DNA of 64,000 nucleotides from Pararhodobacter sp. (GTDB taxonomy: Bacteria; Pseudomonadota; Alphaproteobacteria; Rhodobacterales; Rhodobacteraceae): assembly GCA_020832545.1 (NCBI GenBank), contig JAFIEK010000020.1:1-64000 (forward strand), written 5' to 3'. Positions 55,019 through 63,865 of the stretch are shown here, piece by piece; within the stretch, counting starts at the first letter, position 1, and the number at the start of each line of letters is the position of its first letter. Under the pieces are notes generated by a model that saw nothing but the letters and a program-made list of their open reading frames with translations, was not told where the DNA came from and did not search any database. Position numbers and translations under genes: made by a program.

Positions 55019-56014
55019 TCAGCCCCGCGCGAATGCCCCCTGAAGCGCGCGGCCCAGCACGGCACTGACCCTGGGCTTGCGGCCCATGCGAAAGGGTAGC
55101 GGGCGGCACAGCTCCATCGCGCTGACCCCCACCCGGGCCGTCAGCGCACCATTCACCACCCCCTCGCCAAAACGACGCGACACTTTTGACACCATGCCAC
55201 CCCCTGCAAGCGAGCCGATCATGTCATCGCCCACCGCCACCACGCCTGTGGCCAGCAGGTGCATGACCACCGCCCGTGCCAGCCGCCAGTTGCCAAGATA
55301 GCCTGCGCGCCCGCCGTAGATCTCGGCGATGGCGCGGATCATGCGCAGGTTGGTCAGCAGCGCCGCCGCCACATCGGCCAGCGCCATCGGCACCAGCGCC
55401 GTGATCAGCGCCACCTGCCGCGCGGCGCGTTCGATCTCGGCGGTTGCGCGGACATCCCGCGCGAGCAGGAACCGTGCCTCGGCGGCGTCAACAACAGCGT
55501 CAGCATCCAGTATCTCGTTGCGCCAGTCACGCGCGCCCGGACCCCCGTAAAGGGCGGCCAAATCGCCCGCCAGTTGGTGCGCCTGCTCCAGATCAGGGGC
55601 AGCCAGCACCGCCTCGGCCCGGTCGCGCAACCGGTCAAGCCGACGCAGGCGGCGGTATCCGGCCACCTCGGCCAGCGCGGCAATCAGCAAGAGCACCGCA
55701 AGCACCGTCAGCAACGCCGCCGCGACCCAGCCGAGAACGGGCACGCGCGTCAGGAGCGTGGCCACGAAATCCCAGGCGGCGAGGCCCAGTACCAGCGCCA
55801 GAAACCCCAGTGCCGCGCTCCAGAACGCCTTGGCGCGCAGGCTCAGGCCACCGCCCATCCGGGCAATCGCCGCCTGCATCGCCCGGCCCTGCGGGGTATC
55901 TTCCGGGTCAACGGGCGGTGCGGCGGCGACATCAGGCGCTTCGGCATCTGCACCGAGATCGATCACGACCGGCCCGGAGCGTGGCAGATGGTCGGACTGG
56001 TCAGGCGTGCTCAT
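55019..56014 (-). CDS. YcjF-like DUF697/TIGR01620 membrane protein
   Basis: A 331-residue membrane protein with two helices near residues 65-120 (FWSAALGFLALVLGLAAWDF and VLGWVAAALLTVLAVLLLIA). After these comes the YcjF/DUF697 domain with ITALVPMALADVAAALLTNL and LLATGVVAVGDDMIGSLAGG. YcjF proteins accompany YcjX GTPases and are linked to envelope stress in other proteobacteria. ATG 56014 follows GAGGGAGAG. It starts about 105 bases after the ycjX stop, with copy D of the intergenic element between. Confidence 0.85.
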   Translation of the reverse strand: MSTPDQSDHLPRSGPVVIDLGADAEAPDVAAAPPVDPEDTPQGRAMQAAIARMGGGLSLRAKAFWSAALGFLALVLGLAAWDFVATLLTRVPVLGWVAAALLTVLAVLLLIAALAEVAGYRRLRRLDRLRDRAEAVLAAPDLEQAHQLAGDLAALYGGPGARDWRNEILDADAVVDAAEARFLLARDVRATAEIERAARQVALITALVPMALADVAAALLTNLRMIRAIAEIYGGRAGYLGNWRLARAVVMHLLATGVVAVGDDMIGSLAGGGMVSKVSRRFGEGVVNGALTARVGVSAMELCRPLPFRMGRKPRVSAVLGRALQGAFARG

Positions 56015-56082
56015 GGTTCTCTCCCTCATTGCGGGTGAAGCCGGCGTCCGGGTGGCCAGCCCCCGGGACGCGTGCCGCGCCT

Positions 56083-56112
56083 CCCCCGGGGATATTTCTG
56101 GACAGAAAAAGG
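56083..56112 (+). repeat. Dispersed GC-rich intergenic element, copy D
   Basis: CCCCCGGGGATATTTCTGG followed by ACAGAAAAAGG matches the other copies at most positions of the ATTTCTGG...AGA.GAAA core. A GC-rich block (56050-56082, including GGGTGGCCAGCCCCC) lies before it. Unlike copies A-C it lies between two genes of the same strand, ycjX and the ycjF-like gene. Confidence 0.6.
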
Positions 56113-56119
56113 AACATGA

Positions 56120-57535
56120 TCAGGACAGCCTGTCGCCCAGAAGGAACTCGGCGGCGCGGTCCAGCCGGATATGTGGCAGCCCATCGCCGGGGCGGCGGTC
56201 AAGCCTGGGCGGGGCGAAGTGCATCACGCCATAGTCACCCTGCAGCCAGCCCTGCGCGCCCTCGCGCGCGGGGGCAAGCAAGCGTGCGGGGTCTTGCGGC
56301 AGGACCCCGGCGTGAAACGCTGCCTGCCGACCTGTGGTCAGTGTGCCGCGCACCAGATCGAGCGGCGTGTCGTGATGCTGGTGGCGCTCTTCCACAGTCG
56401 CGCGCAGGGCGGCGATGGACATTGCTGCGGTCTCGGCGCCGGAAAAGCGCGCGCGGTCACGGGCTTCGCGCAGCATGGCCTCGGTCAGCGCAGTCAGTTG
56501 CGGGTGCTGGCTGTGGTGCAGGTGATCGGCCTTGGTGGCAGCAAAGAGGATCTTTTCCACCCGTTTGCCACGCAGGATGCCCGACAGAAAGCTGTTCGCG
56601 CCGGGGCGAAAGGCGGCGAGCACTTCGGCCATGGCGGCGCGCTGCTCCTCCAGCGCGGCAGGCCCCTGATGCACGGCTTCCAGCACATCGAGCAGCACCA
56701 CCTGTCGGTCGATCCGGGCGAAATGGGTTTCGAAGAAGGGGCGCACGACCTGGCGCTTATACCCCTCGAACCTGCGATCCATCTGGTACCAGAGGCTGGC
56801 ACGGCGCGGGCTGTCGGGGCGCGGCATCGGCGCGAAGGTCAGAACCGGCGAGCCCGCCAGATCACCGGGCAGCAGGAACCGACCCGGCGTGCAATCCGAC
56901 CAGCCCGCCGCGCGCCCGGCCGCCAAGCAAGCGGCAAATTCCTCTGCCAACGCCCGCGCGACCCCCTCGTCATGCGCCGCTGCCGGGTCAATCTGGCCCA
57001 GTGCCGCCAGAAAGCCCTGTGCCTGCGGGCGTTTTTCCAGCCGCGTCAGCGTGGCCTGCGACCACTCAGCAAAGCTTTTGCGCATCAGCGCCAGATCCAG
57101 CAGCCATTCGCCCGGATAATCGACGATATCCAGATGCAGCCGCCGCGACCCGCCAAAGGCCCCGAACAGCCCCGAGGGCGCGAGCCGGAACGACAACCGC
57201 AGCTCTGACACCATGCGCGTGCTTTCCGGCCAGCGTGGTTGCGGCGCGGTCAGTGCGGCGAGGTGGGTTTCGTAGTCAAACCGGGGTAGCGTCAGATCCG
57301 GCTGCGGTTGCAGATATGCGCCACGAATCGTTCCTGATTGTGCCGCGCGCAACTGCGTCATGCGCCCCGTTTCCATCAGGTTGGTCACAAGCGCAGTGAT
57401 GAACACGGTCTTGCCTGCGCGGCTGAGGCCGGTCACGCCGAGCCGCAGAACCGGCTCAAAAAAGGCTTCCGAGACAGTGGCGGACACGGCCTCGACCGTC
57501 TGTCCGACCCGGTCGGTTAGGGCCGCAAGCACCAT
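56120..57535 (-). CDS. ycjX: YcjX family P-loop GTPase-like protein
   Basis: A 471-residue DUF463/YcjX protein. Walker A is GLSRAGKT (residues 36-43) after LRLGVT. Other family blocks are LDIVDYPGEWLLDLALMRKS, PGRFLLPGDLAGSP and VLLDVLEAVHQGP. YcjX binds GTP in homologues and is grouped with phage-shock and envelope-stress genes. It is the first gene of a run with the YcjF-like and DUF3422 genes. Confidence 0.9.
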   Translation of the reverse strand: MVLAALTDRVGQTVEAVSATVSEAFFEPVLRLGVTGLSRAGKTVFITALVTNLMETGRMTQLRAAQSGTIRGAYLQPQPDLTLPRFDYETHLAALTAPQPRWPESTRMVSELRLSFRLAPSGLFGAFGGSRRLHLDIVDYPGEWLLDLALMRKSFAEWSQATLTRLEKRPQAQGFLAALGQIDPAAAHDEGVARALAEEFAACLAAGRAAGWSDCTPGRFLLPGDLAGSPVLTFAPMPRPDSPRRASLWYQMDRRFEGYKRQVVRPFFETHFARIDRQVVLLDVLEAVHQGPAALEEQRAAMAEVLAAFRPGANSFLSGILRGKRVEKILFAATKADHLHHSQHPQLTALTEAMLREARDRARFSGAETAAMSIAALRATVEERHQHHDTPLDLVRGTLTTGRQAAFHAGVLPQDPARLLAPAREGAQGWLQGDYGVMHFAPPRLDRRPGDGLPHIRLDRAAEFLLGDRLS

Positions 57536-57692
57536 GGGGCCTCCTGTTGGTCACGCCGTTACAATAGGGGCCGCGCGGGCCGGTTGAAAGCCGGTTCTGG
57601 CCAATGTCGCGCGAGGGCATTGCTGGCGCTTCTGCCCGCGCGCGCCCGGTGGCGGGCTTGCCCACACCCACTGAAAGCGCATATTGAGCAGT

Positions 57693-58550
57693 ATGCAACC
57701 GACATTTCTCAGCATCGGACATGGCTACAGTGCCGCCGCGGTCATCGAGGCGCTGGGTACTGGCTGGCGCATTCTTGCCACCACCCGCAGCCCTGAGCGC
57801 GCCGAAGGTTTTGCCCGCGCAGGCCTGACGCCGGTTCTGTGGCAATCAGGCGGGCCGGATGCAGCGCTGGCGAGTGCGGTGGCCGAGGCCACGCATCTGA
57901 TCACCTCGGTCCCGCCGGGCGCGCGCGACCCGGTGCTGGCCGCCCTGCGCGGCATGGACGCGCCGGGGCTGCAATGGATCGGCTATCTCTCGGCCCCCAG
58001 CGTCTATGGCGATGCGGGCGGTGGCTGGCTGGATGAAACCGCACCCACCCGGCCGGGATCTGTGCGCGGGCAGGCCCGTCTGAAGGCCGAAGAAGAATGG
58101 CACGCGTTTGGCGAAGCGCGCGGCGTGCCGGTTGCGCGGTTGCGCATCGCCGGGATCTATGGGCCCGGCCGCTCGGCGATCGACGCCCTGCGCGAGGGCC
58201 GCGCGCATCGGCGGATCAAGCCTGGACAGGTGTTCAACCGCATCCATGTCACCGATCTGGGGCGGATTGTCGCAGCGGCGGCACAGGCGCGCGCGCAAGG
58301 CCCGTTCAACCTGTGCGACGGTGCGCCCTGCCCGCCGCAGGATGTGATCGCCTATGCCGCCGAACTGACCGGCATGACCCCGCCGCCCGAAGAGCCCTTT
58401 GACCCGCAAGCCCTCAGCCCCATGGCCCGCAGCTTCTATTCCGAGAACAAGCGCCTGCGCTCGGTGCGTGTGGAACCGGAACTTGGGGTAAGCCTGCGCT
58501 ACCCTGACTACCGCGCGGGTCTGGCCGCCATTCACGCCGCCACAGGCTGA
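57693..58550 (+). CDS. NAD(P)-binding epimerase-like (SDR, YeeZ-type) protein
   Basis: A 285-residue protein with a shortened Rossmann fold (MQPTFLSIGHGYSAAAVIEA), then ATHLITSVPPGARDP, IGYLSAPSVYGDAGGGWLDE and VARLRIAGIYGPGRSAID. This pattern is typical of YeeZ-like atypical short-chain dehydrogenases, which lack the usual YxxxK active site: the expected Tyr region here is GQARLKAEEEW. The reaction is unknown. ATG 57693 is chosen over an upstream TTG because the fold begins there. Confidence 0.8.
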   Translation: MQPTFLSIGHGYSAAAVIEALGTGWRILATTRSPERAEGFARAGLTPVLWQSGGPDAALASAVAEATHLITSVPPGARDPVLAALRGMDAPGLQWIGYLSAPSVYGDAGGGWLDETAPTRPGSVRGQARLKAEEEWHAFGEARGVPVARLRIAGIYGPGRSAIDALREGRAHRRIKPGQVFNRIHVTDLGRIVAAAAQARAQGPFNLCDGAPCPPQDVIAYAAELTGMTPPPEEPFDPQALSPMARSFYSENKRLRSVRVEPELGVSLRYPDYRAGLAAIHAATG

Positions 58551-58588
58551 GGATTGCGCAGCGCCACCGCACAGGGTAACCCGCCGCC

Positions 58589-59359
58589 ATGCCACGCTTT
58601 GCCTTTCGCATCGAATACCACGGCGCGCCGTTCTGCGGCTGGCAGCGCCAGTCCGCCCAGACCTCGGTGCAGGCAGCAATCGAGGCTGCGCTGGCCCGAC
58701 TGGACCCGTCGCACCCCACCGTCTCAGCCGCCGGGCGCACCGATACCGGCGTCCATGCCACCGGGCAGGTCGGGCATGCTGAACTGACCCGCGACTGGGC
58801 GCCAGAGAGGCTGCTTGAGGCCGTGAACCACCATCTGCGCCCCCACCCCATTGCCATCACAGCCTGCGCGCGCGTAGACGAGGGCTTTCACGCGCGCTTC
58901 AGCGCCATCGGACGCCAATACCTGTTTCGCCTTGTCAGCCGCCGAGCACCGATGGTGCTGGAGCGCGGGCTGGTCTGGCAGGTGCGCCAGCCACTGGCCC
59001 TGAAACCGATGCAGGAAGCCGCGCAAGCCCTGATTGGTCATCATGATTTCACCACCTTCCGGGCCAGCCTCTGTCAGGCCGCCTCGCCGGTGAAAACCCT
59101 TGATGAGCTGACCATCACCGAACACCCGCTGGCTGGCGGGGCAGAGTTTCGCTTCACACTCCGGGCGCGGTCATTTCTGCATAATCAGGTGCGTTCCATC
59201 GTCGGCACGCTGGAACGCGTGGGCGCAGGCAGTTGGCCCCCCGTCCGCGTTGCCGAGGCGCTTGAGGCGCGCGATCGCACCGCCTGCGGCCCGGTCAGCC
59301 CTCCGCAGGGGCTGTACCTGACAGGCGTGCGCTATCCGAATGATCCTTTTTCGAGCTGA
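58589..59359 (+). CDS. truA: tRNA pseudouridine synthase A
   Basis: A 256-residue TruA that isomerises uridines 38-40 of tRNA anticodon arms. The catalytic Asp52 is in [16 protein letters not shown]; the N-terminus [20 protein letters not shown] and later [20 protein letters not shown] (20 residues) are typical. Normal length. It is 38 bases downstream of the epimerase-like gene and could be cotranscribed. Confidence 0.96.
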   Translation: MPRFAFRIEYHGAPFCGWQRQSAQTSVQAAIEAALARLDPSHPTVSAAGRTDTGVHATGQVGHAELTRDWAPERLLEAVNHHLRPHPIAITACARVDEGFHARFSAIGRQYLFRLVSRRAPMVLERGLVWQVRQPLALKPMQEAAQALIGHHDFTTFRASLCQAASPVKTLDELTITEHPLAGGAEFRFTLRARSFLHNQVRSIVGTLERVGAGSWPPVRVAEALEARDRTACGPVSPPQGLYLTGVRYPNDPFSS

Positions 59360-59556
59360 CCGGAACGCATGACATTTTTCGCCCCTTCGGCAAAAATTTT
59401 GTAACATTTCCCGCGTAACAATCGCCCTTGCGTCGAGGAGGATGCAAACCCGGGCTAGATTTCCCCGCCCGTCTGATCAAAGAACAATACCCGGCTGCTG
59501 GCTTTGCGATAACGCGCGACCCGCCGGATCTGCACAACACACATCAGGGAGGATAC

Positions 59557-60606
59557 ATGATGTTGAAAAGAGCGTTCCTGTCCGCCGGGCTTGCCGGTAC
59601 TGTCGCGCTGGGGGGGCTTCTGGCCCCGCTCCCGGCATTTGCACAGGAGGTCACGCTGCGCGTGCACCAGTTCCTGGGGCCCACCGGGACTGTGCCTGCC
59701 GATTTCATCATCCCGTGGGCGGAAAAAGTTAGCGCGGAATCGGACGGACGGCTGAATGTTGAAGTGTATTCGGCAATGTCGCTGGGCGGCACCCCGGCCG
59801 CGCTCTATGACCAGGCGCGCGAAGGTGTGGTCGATATCGTCTGGACGGTGGCAGGCTACACGCCTGGCCGCTTCCCGGTCTCGGAAACGTTTGAACTGCC
59901 ATTCATCATGGCCGATGCCGAATCCACCTCGCGCGCGGCGTGGCGCTTCTTTGAAGAGTATATGCAGGAAGAGACCGCCGATGTGCATATGCTGGCCGTG
60001 CATGTCCACGGTCCCGGCATCTTCCACATGCGCGCCCCGGCGATCGAACGGGTCGAAGACCTGCAAGGGCGCACGGTGCGCGGTCCCACCCGCATCACCA
60101 CCCGGCTTCTGGAAACTTTGGGCGCAACGGCGGTCGGCATGCCGGTGCCGCAGGTGCCCGAGTCTCTCTCGCGCAATGTGATCGAAGGGGCAGTGATCCC
60201 GTGGGAGGTCACGCAGGTGCTGCGCGTGCCGGAACTGGTGGACACGCATACCGAATTCGGCGGTGACCGGGGCCTCTATTCCACCTTCTTCTTCTTCGCC
60301 ATGAACCGCGAGGCCTATGACGATCTGCCCGATGACCTGCGCGCCATCATTGACGCCAATTCCGGTATCGAAACCTCGGCCTGGGCCGGGCGGGCGCAGG
60401 AAGCAGGCGACGCGCCGGGCCGCGCCGCAGCAGTCGAACGCGGCAACACGATCATCACTATCGAGGGCGAGGAACTGGCTCGCTGGCGCGAGGCCGCGCA
60501 GGAAGTGCGCGATACCTGGGCCGATGAGATGGCGGCGCGCGGTATCGACGGTGCGGCACTGATCGCGGCCGCCGAAGCGCTGATCGCCGAGGAAGAAAGC
60601 CGCTGA
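59557..60606 (+). CDS. TRAP transporter substrate-binding protein, DctP family
   Basis: A 349-residue periplasmic protein with a signal peptide (MMLKRAFLSAGLAGTVALGG) cleaved after AFAQ. The DctP-type domain includes VTLRVHQFLGPTGTVPADFI (20 residues), VVDIVWTVAGYTPGRFPVSE and LQGRTVRGPTRITTRLLETL, with the arginine of the last block being the expected carboxylate contact. It should bind an organic acid for a tripartite secondary transporter. No DctQ or DctM gene is present nearby, so the membrane partners must be elsewhere. The ATG at 59557 follows AGGGAGG. Confidence 0.9.
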   Translation: MMLKRAFLSAGLAGTVALGGLLAPLPAFAQEVTLRVHQFLGPTGTVPADFIIPWAEKVSAESDGRLNVEVYSAMSLGGTPAALYDQAREGVVDIVWTVAGYTPGRFPVSETFELPFIMADAESTSRAAWRFFEEYMQEETADVHMLAVHVHGPGIFHMRAPAIERVEDLQGRTVRGPTRITTRLLETLGATAVGMPVPQVPESLSRNVIEGAVIPWEVTQVLRVPELVDTHTEFGGDRGLYSTFFFFAMNREAYDDLPDDLRAIIDANSGIETSAWAGRAQEAGDAPGRAAAVERGNTIITIEGEELARWREAAQEVRDTWADEMAARGIDGAALIAAAEALIAEEESR

Positions 60607-60630
60607 TCTGACGCAGACGCAGCATCCCCT

Positions 60631-60663
60631 CAAGGGCCGGGCAAAAACGCTGTCCGGCCCTTG
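60631..60663 (+). terminator. Candidate hairpin terminator after the TRAP gene
   Basis: CAAGGGCCGG and CCGGCCCTTG form a 10-bp perfect stem with a 13-base loop starting 24 bases past the TRAP gene stop. There is no T run after it on either strand, so a role as an intrinsic terminator is only probable. Confidence 0.5.
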
Positions 60664-60761
60664 AGGCAAAGCACGGCCCCCCGCGGGCTTTCCCCCATAT
60701 ACCGCGCAGCGGCAAGAAAAGCGTCTGCGCAGCAGTCCGACTGGTCACCGACAGGTCAGGA

Positions 60762-62894
60762 TCAGGCCTGCGGGCGATCAGTGTCGCGCGGGTTGACATC
60801 TTTCAACAGCCGGCCGTGGCGTCGCACTTCGGTCAGGACATCGCCAAAGGTGTGCAGTCCGCGCGCCTTGAGCATGGGGACCAGTTTCAAAAAGGCTTCG
60901 GCAGTTGCGATCGTGTCACCGATAGCGGTGTGGCGGGCCTCTTCGGCGATGGTAATGCCCAGCCGCGCGGTCAGCGCATCCAGCGAGTGTTCCTCCAGCT
61001 GCCCGAACACCACCGCCGACAACAGCACCGTGTCAAGCACCGGGTGGTCGAACTGCGCGCCGATCCCTTCCTCGGCGCGGCGCAGGAACGCCATGTCGAA
61101 GGGCGCATTATGCGCCACAAGAACGGCACCACGGGCAAAGCGGTGGAACTGGCCGCCCACCTCGTCAATGCGCGGGGCACCACGCACCATGGAATCGGTG
61201 ATCCCATGCACATCAGTCGAGAGCGGCGGAATCGGGCGGCAGGGATCAACCAGCGTGTCGAACACCTCGCTTTCCAGACGTCGCCCGTTGACCAGCCGAA
61301 CTGCCGCGATCTGGACAATGGAATCGCTGGCCGGTGACAGGCCTGTGGTTTCGGTGTCGAACACCACATAGGTCAACTCTTCCAGCCGGGCATCGGCCAC
61401 CGCGGCATACCGTGCCCGTGATAAAAGCTCGAAATCATAGACAACGGCGCGCGCGATCGGGGGCGGTCGGCGGCCCGCGCGCCGGGCGGAGCGGATCGGC
61501 ATCGCCACCGCGCTGCGGCCCTGCGGCGTGGTTTCAGGCCAGGCTTCGGTCCCGTGCGTCTGCAGTACGGCGCGCGCAGTCAACTCGCCGGTTTCGGCCC
61601 CAAGCGGTTCGGTCAGCCAGGTGTCGAACTGGCCCACGGGCAGCGCCGGGCCCTCCCATTCCAGCCGCAGAACCGCGCCCGGCCCGTCCTCTTCCAGCAG
61701 CGCGGCATGGAACGTGCGGGCGTAGCCATCGGCGGCCAGACGGCCAGCCAGCCAGCCCAGCAGTGCGACAATTTCGAACCCGTCGATCTGGACAATCAGT
61801 TCCGGGCCATCCGCCACTGTCAGCGCCAGCCCCTCGGCCCCCACCCGCGCTTTCAGGCTGTCCATGAGATCGCCGCTGCGGGTCTGCGCGAGCGGTCGCC
61901 AGTCGGTCTGAACGGCGTCATAGCGCGCGCCCAGCTCGGTAATTGCCCGGGTCAGGGCCTGCACCTCGTCCAGCATGGCCGCGCTCAGGTCAGGCCGGTC
62001 CTCAGGCTGGTCCGGCAGTTCCGACAAGACGCCGATCACGGTTTGCAGGTTAGCCGCAGGACGGCGCACGCGGTCAAAGATTTCTGCCAGCAGCGCGTCG
62101 CGGCTGGTATGCGCCGCGATGTCCGAGGTCACGTCGCGCAGGGTCAGCACATACCCCGGCGCCACGTCCTGTTCGCGCCGCCGCAGCACACGCATACGTC
62201 CGGCAAAGATGCGCGCACCATTGGCCGTGGCGCAAAGCAGATCCGATGCCGCGTCAGGGTCACCCGCTTCGGACAGTCGCGCGTAGGCATGGCGCACCGG
62301 CCCTTCGCGCAGGTAATCCAGCAAGTTGCGGTCCAGCCCCGGAGCCTGCCCCGAGCCCAGCAGGTCCACCGCCTGACCATTGTAGAACACCAGCTGGTGC
62401 GCGGCGGTGCACAACAGCACCGCCACCGGCACATCAGCCAGCAGGGTTTCCAGCCGCGCCTTTTCCGCCGCCAGCCGCGTGGTTTCGCGTGCCACCGATT
62501 CCGCCAGCGCGTTTCGGGTCTGCGCCAGCGAGCGCGTGACCTCCTGCGCGGCGGGCGCCAGATCACCCAGAAAGCGCGCGCCAGATGCCTCGCGCGTCAG
62601 GTCGCGGTCAATTTCGGCATGAGCGCGGGCGCGGATCGCCCCGGCCAGCCGGTCGATGGCGCGTGCGACATTGGTGTCAAACAGGTACCAGATCCACGCC
62701 ACCAGTCCGAGGATCAGAAAGCCCGCAACGATCGCCCCCTGCACCAGTACCGGGCGCAGCTCGCCGATCAGCACAGGGTCATCCAGCCGCCGGGCCGCAA
62801 ACACCATCCCCAGCGCGACCGCCCCAATCGCACCCGCCGCCAAAGCTGCAAAGAACAGCAGAATCCGCAGCCGCAGGCTGAGCCGTTCAACCAT
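60762..62894 (-). CDS. Membrane PAS sensor fused to a DnaQ-type exonuclease
   Basis: A 710-residue chimaera. Residues 11-34 and 50-71 are membrane helices with a very short loop, then a HAMP-like stretch (72-100) and a coiled coil (112-150). A PAS-like domain (about 150-265; LLADVPVAVLLCTAAHQLVF) follows. The next region looks like a histidine kinase dimerisation helix, but the H-box reads FDRVRRPAANLQTVIGVL with no His, and the ATPase-like part (380-460) has no clear N or G boxes. Residues 505-680 are a DEDDh 3'-5' exonuclease with D513 and E515 (VFDTETTG), D600 (HNAPFDM), H655 and D660 (RHTAIGDT). The start overlaps the response regulator gene by eight bases. Similar exonuclease-DUF294 neighbourhoods accompany acetate symporters in some bacteria. 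It may be a signal-controlled nuclease. Confidence 0.85.
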   Translation of the reverse strand: MVERLSLRLRILLFFAALAAGAIGAVALGMVFAARRLDDPVLIGELRPVLVQGAIVAGFLILGLVAWIWYLFDTNVARAIDRLAGAIRARAHAEIDRDLTREASGARFLGDLAPAAQEVTRSLAQTRNALAESVARETTRLAAEKARLETLLADVPVAVLLCTAAHQLVFYNGQAVDLLGSGQAPGLDRNLLDYLREGPVRHAYARLSEAGDPDAASDLLCATANGARIFAGRMRVLRRREQDVAPGYVLTLRDVTSDIAAHTSRDALLAEIFDRVRRPAANLQTVIGVLSELPDQPEDRPDLSAAMLDEVQALTRAITELGARYDAVQTDWRPLAQTRSGDLMDSLKARVGAEGLALTVADGPELIVQIDGFEIVALLGWLAGRLAADGYARTFHAALLEEDGPGAVLRLEWEGPALPVGQFDTWLTEPLGAETGELTARAVLQTHGTEAWPETTPQGRSAVAMPIRSARRAGRRPPPIARAVVYDFELLSRARYAAVADARLEELTYVVFDTETTGLSPASDSIVQIAAVRLVNGRRLESEVFDTLVDPCRPIPPLSTDVHGITDSMVRGAPRIDEVGGQFHRFARGAVLVAHNAPFDMAFLRRAEEGIGAQFDHPVLDTVLLSAVVFGQLEEHSLDALTARLGITIAEEARHTAIGDTIATAEAFLKLVPMLKARGLHTFGDVLTEVRRHGRLLKDVNPRDTDRPQA

Positions 62895-63321
62895 GCCGTG
62901 CCGTCCCCGGCCCGGTGTCGGTGTCAGGACTGGCCCCACCGTCAAGTATGCGCCGCACCTCTGCACGCAGGGCCTTCAGTTCAAAGGGCTTGGAAATGAA
63001 GCCGTCGGCCCCCATCGCCAGCCCCTTGCGCCGCTCCATGGCCGAGCCGCGCGCGGTCATCATCAGGATCTTCACTGCAGCAAGATCGGGGTCCATCCGC
63101 ACGTTCTGACAGATTTCATAGCCAGAGACCTCGGGCAGCATGACATCGAGCAACACCAGATCCGGGCGCATTTCGCGGATCAGATCAACCGCGCCCGCGC
63201 CGGTGGCAATGCGCTTTTGCTCATAGCCTTCGCGAGTCATCAGATAGTCGAGGGCGATGGCGATATTGTCCTCATCCTCGACCACAAGGATCCGTTTACG
63301 GCTTGGCAAAGCAGTGCTCAT
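62887..63321 (-). CDS. Single-domain response regulator
   Basis: A 144-residue CheY-like receiver. The acidic pair is Glu15-Asp16 (ILVVEDED), the phosphoacceptor is Asp59 (LVLLDVMLPEVSG) and the switch lysine is Lys111 (FISKPFEL). There is no output domain, only a short, probably disordered tail (DTDTGPGTARHG). It overlaps the sensor-exonuclease gene by eight bases and abuts the small membrane protein gene directly. As the fused sensor lacks a phospho-His, the receiver would have to be phosphorylated by another kinase. Confidence 0.92.
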   Translation of the reverse strand: MSTALPSRKRILVVEDEDNIAIALDYLMTREGYEQKRIATGAGAVDLIREMRPDLVLLDVMLPEVSGYEICQNVRMDPDLAAVKILMMTARGSAMERRKGLAMGADGFISKPFELKALRAEVRRILDGGASPDTDTGPGTARHG

Positions 63322-63846
63322 TCAACCCTCCCTCAGTGCACAGGCGCCCCGCAGCATGGGGTCATCTGCGGGCATCGGCACCCATTCGGCCCCTTCCACC
63401 GTACCGTCAGGCATCAGCTCCACCCCCGCGACCATCGGTGCCAGCGCGCCGGCGTCACAATCGAACACGGCAATAAAGGCCGATTCCGGTATCCAGCGTT
63501 CCAGCCGCACAACGCGCGCCTGCACCAGATGCGGCTGGCCGGGATGCGTGCGCTCATAGCGCCGGTCCAGCGCGATGATCCGGTTCACCTGCGGCCAGAG
63601 GTAGGTCCAGGGCCGGTACCAGACACTGTTGTGATTGCGCGTGACCTCGACATAAGACGCGCCCGGGGTAATCACGCGGCTGGCCCAGGAATATTCCGAC
63701 CAGACTGAATAGCTGAGCATCCCCAACCCGACAGCCGCCGGAAACACCCAAGCCCCCATACGCCGCCCGGTCAGGCGGTTGACGATGATCAGCACCCCCA
63801 TAAGGGCCACACCCGAGGTCAGCGCTGCGATGAATTCCAGTATCAT
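63322..63846 (-). CDS. Small membrane protein of unknown function
   Basis: A 174-residue protein with two N-terminal helices (LEFIAALTSGVALMGVLIIV and WVFPAAVGLGMLSYSVWSEY) and a soluble C-terminal part with ASYVEVTRNHNSVWYRPWTY, LWPQVNRIIALDRR and CDAGALAPMVAGVE. I do not recognise a family. It ends immediately before the response regulator start and lies 19 bases after the DUF294-like gene, so all four genes appear to be one operon. Confidence 0.7.
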   Translation of the reverse strand: MILEFIAALTSGVALMGVLIIVNRLTGRRMGAWVFPAAVGLGMLSYSVWSEYSWASRVITPGASYVEVTRNHNSVWYRPWTYLWPQVNRIIALDRRYERTHPGQPHLVQARVVRLERWIPESAFIAVFDCDAGALAPMVAGVELMPDGTVEGAEWVPMPADDPMLRGACALREG

Positions 63847-63865
63847 TCTGTTGTCCTGACCCGTT

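Noticed and set aside
55444-57399. A 651-codon open frame on the plus strand
   Set aside because: It is antisense to the YcjF-like and YcjX genes, is dominated by Arg, Pro, Ala and Gly and has no recognisable motif.
61554-62999. A 481-codon open frame on the plus strand
   Set aside because: It is antisense to the sensor-exonuclease gene, whose exonuclease active site is intact. The composition is Gln/Arg/His-rich, as expected of a shadow.
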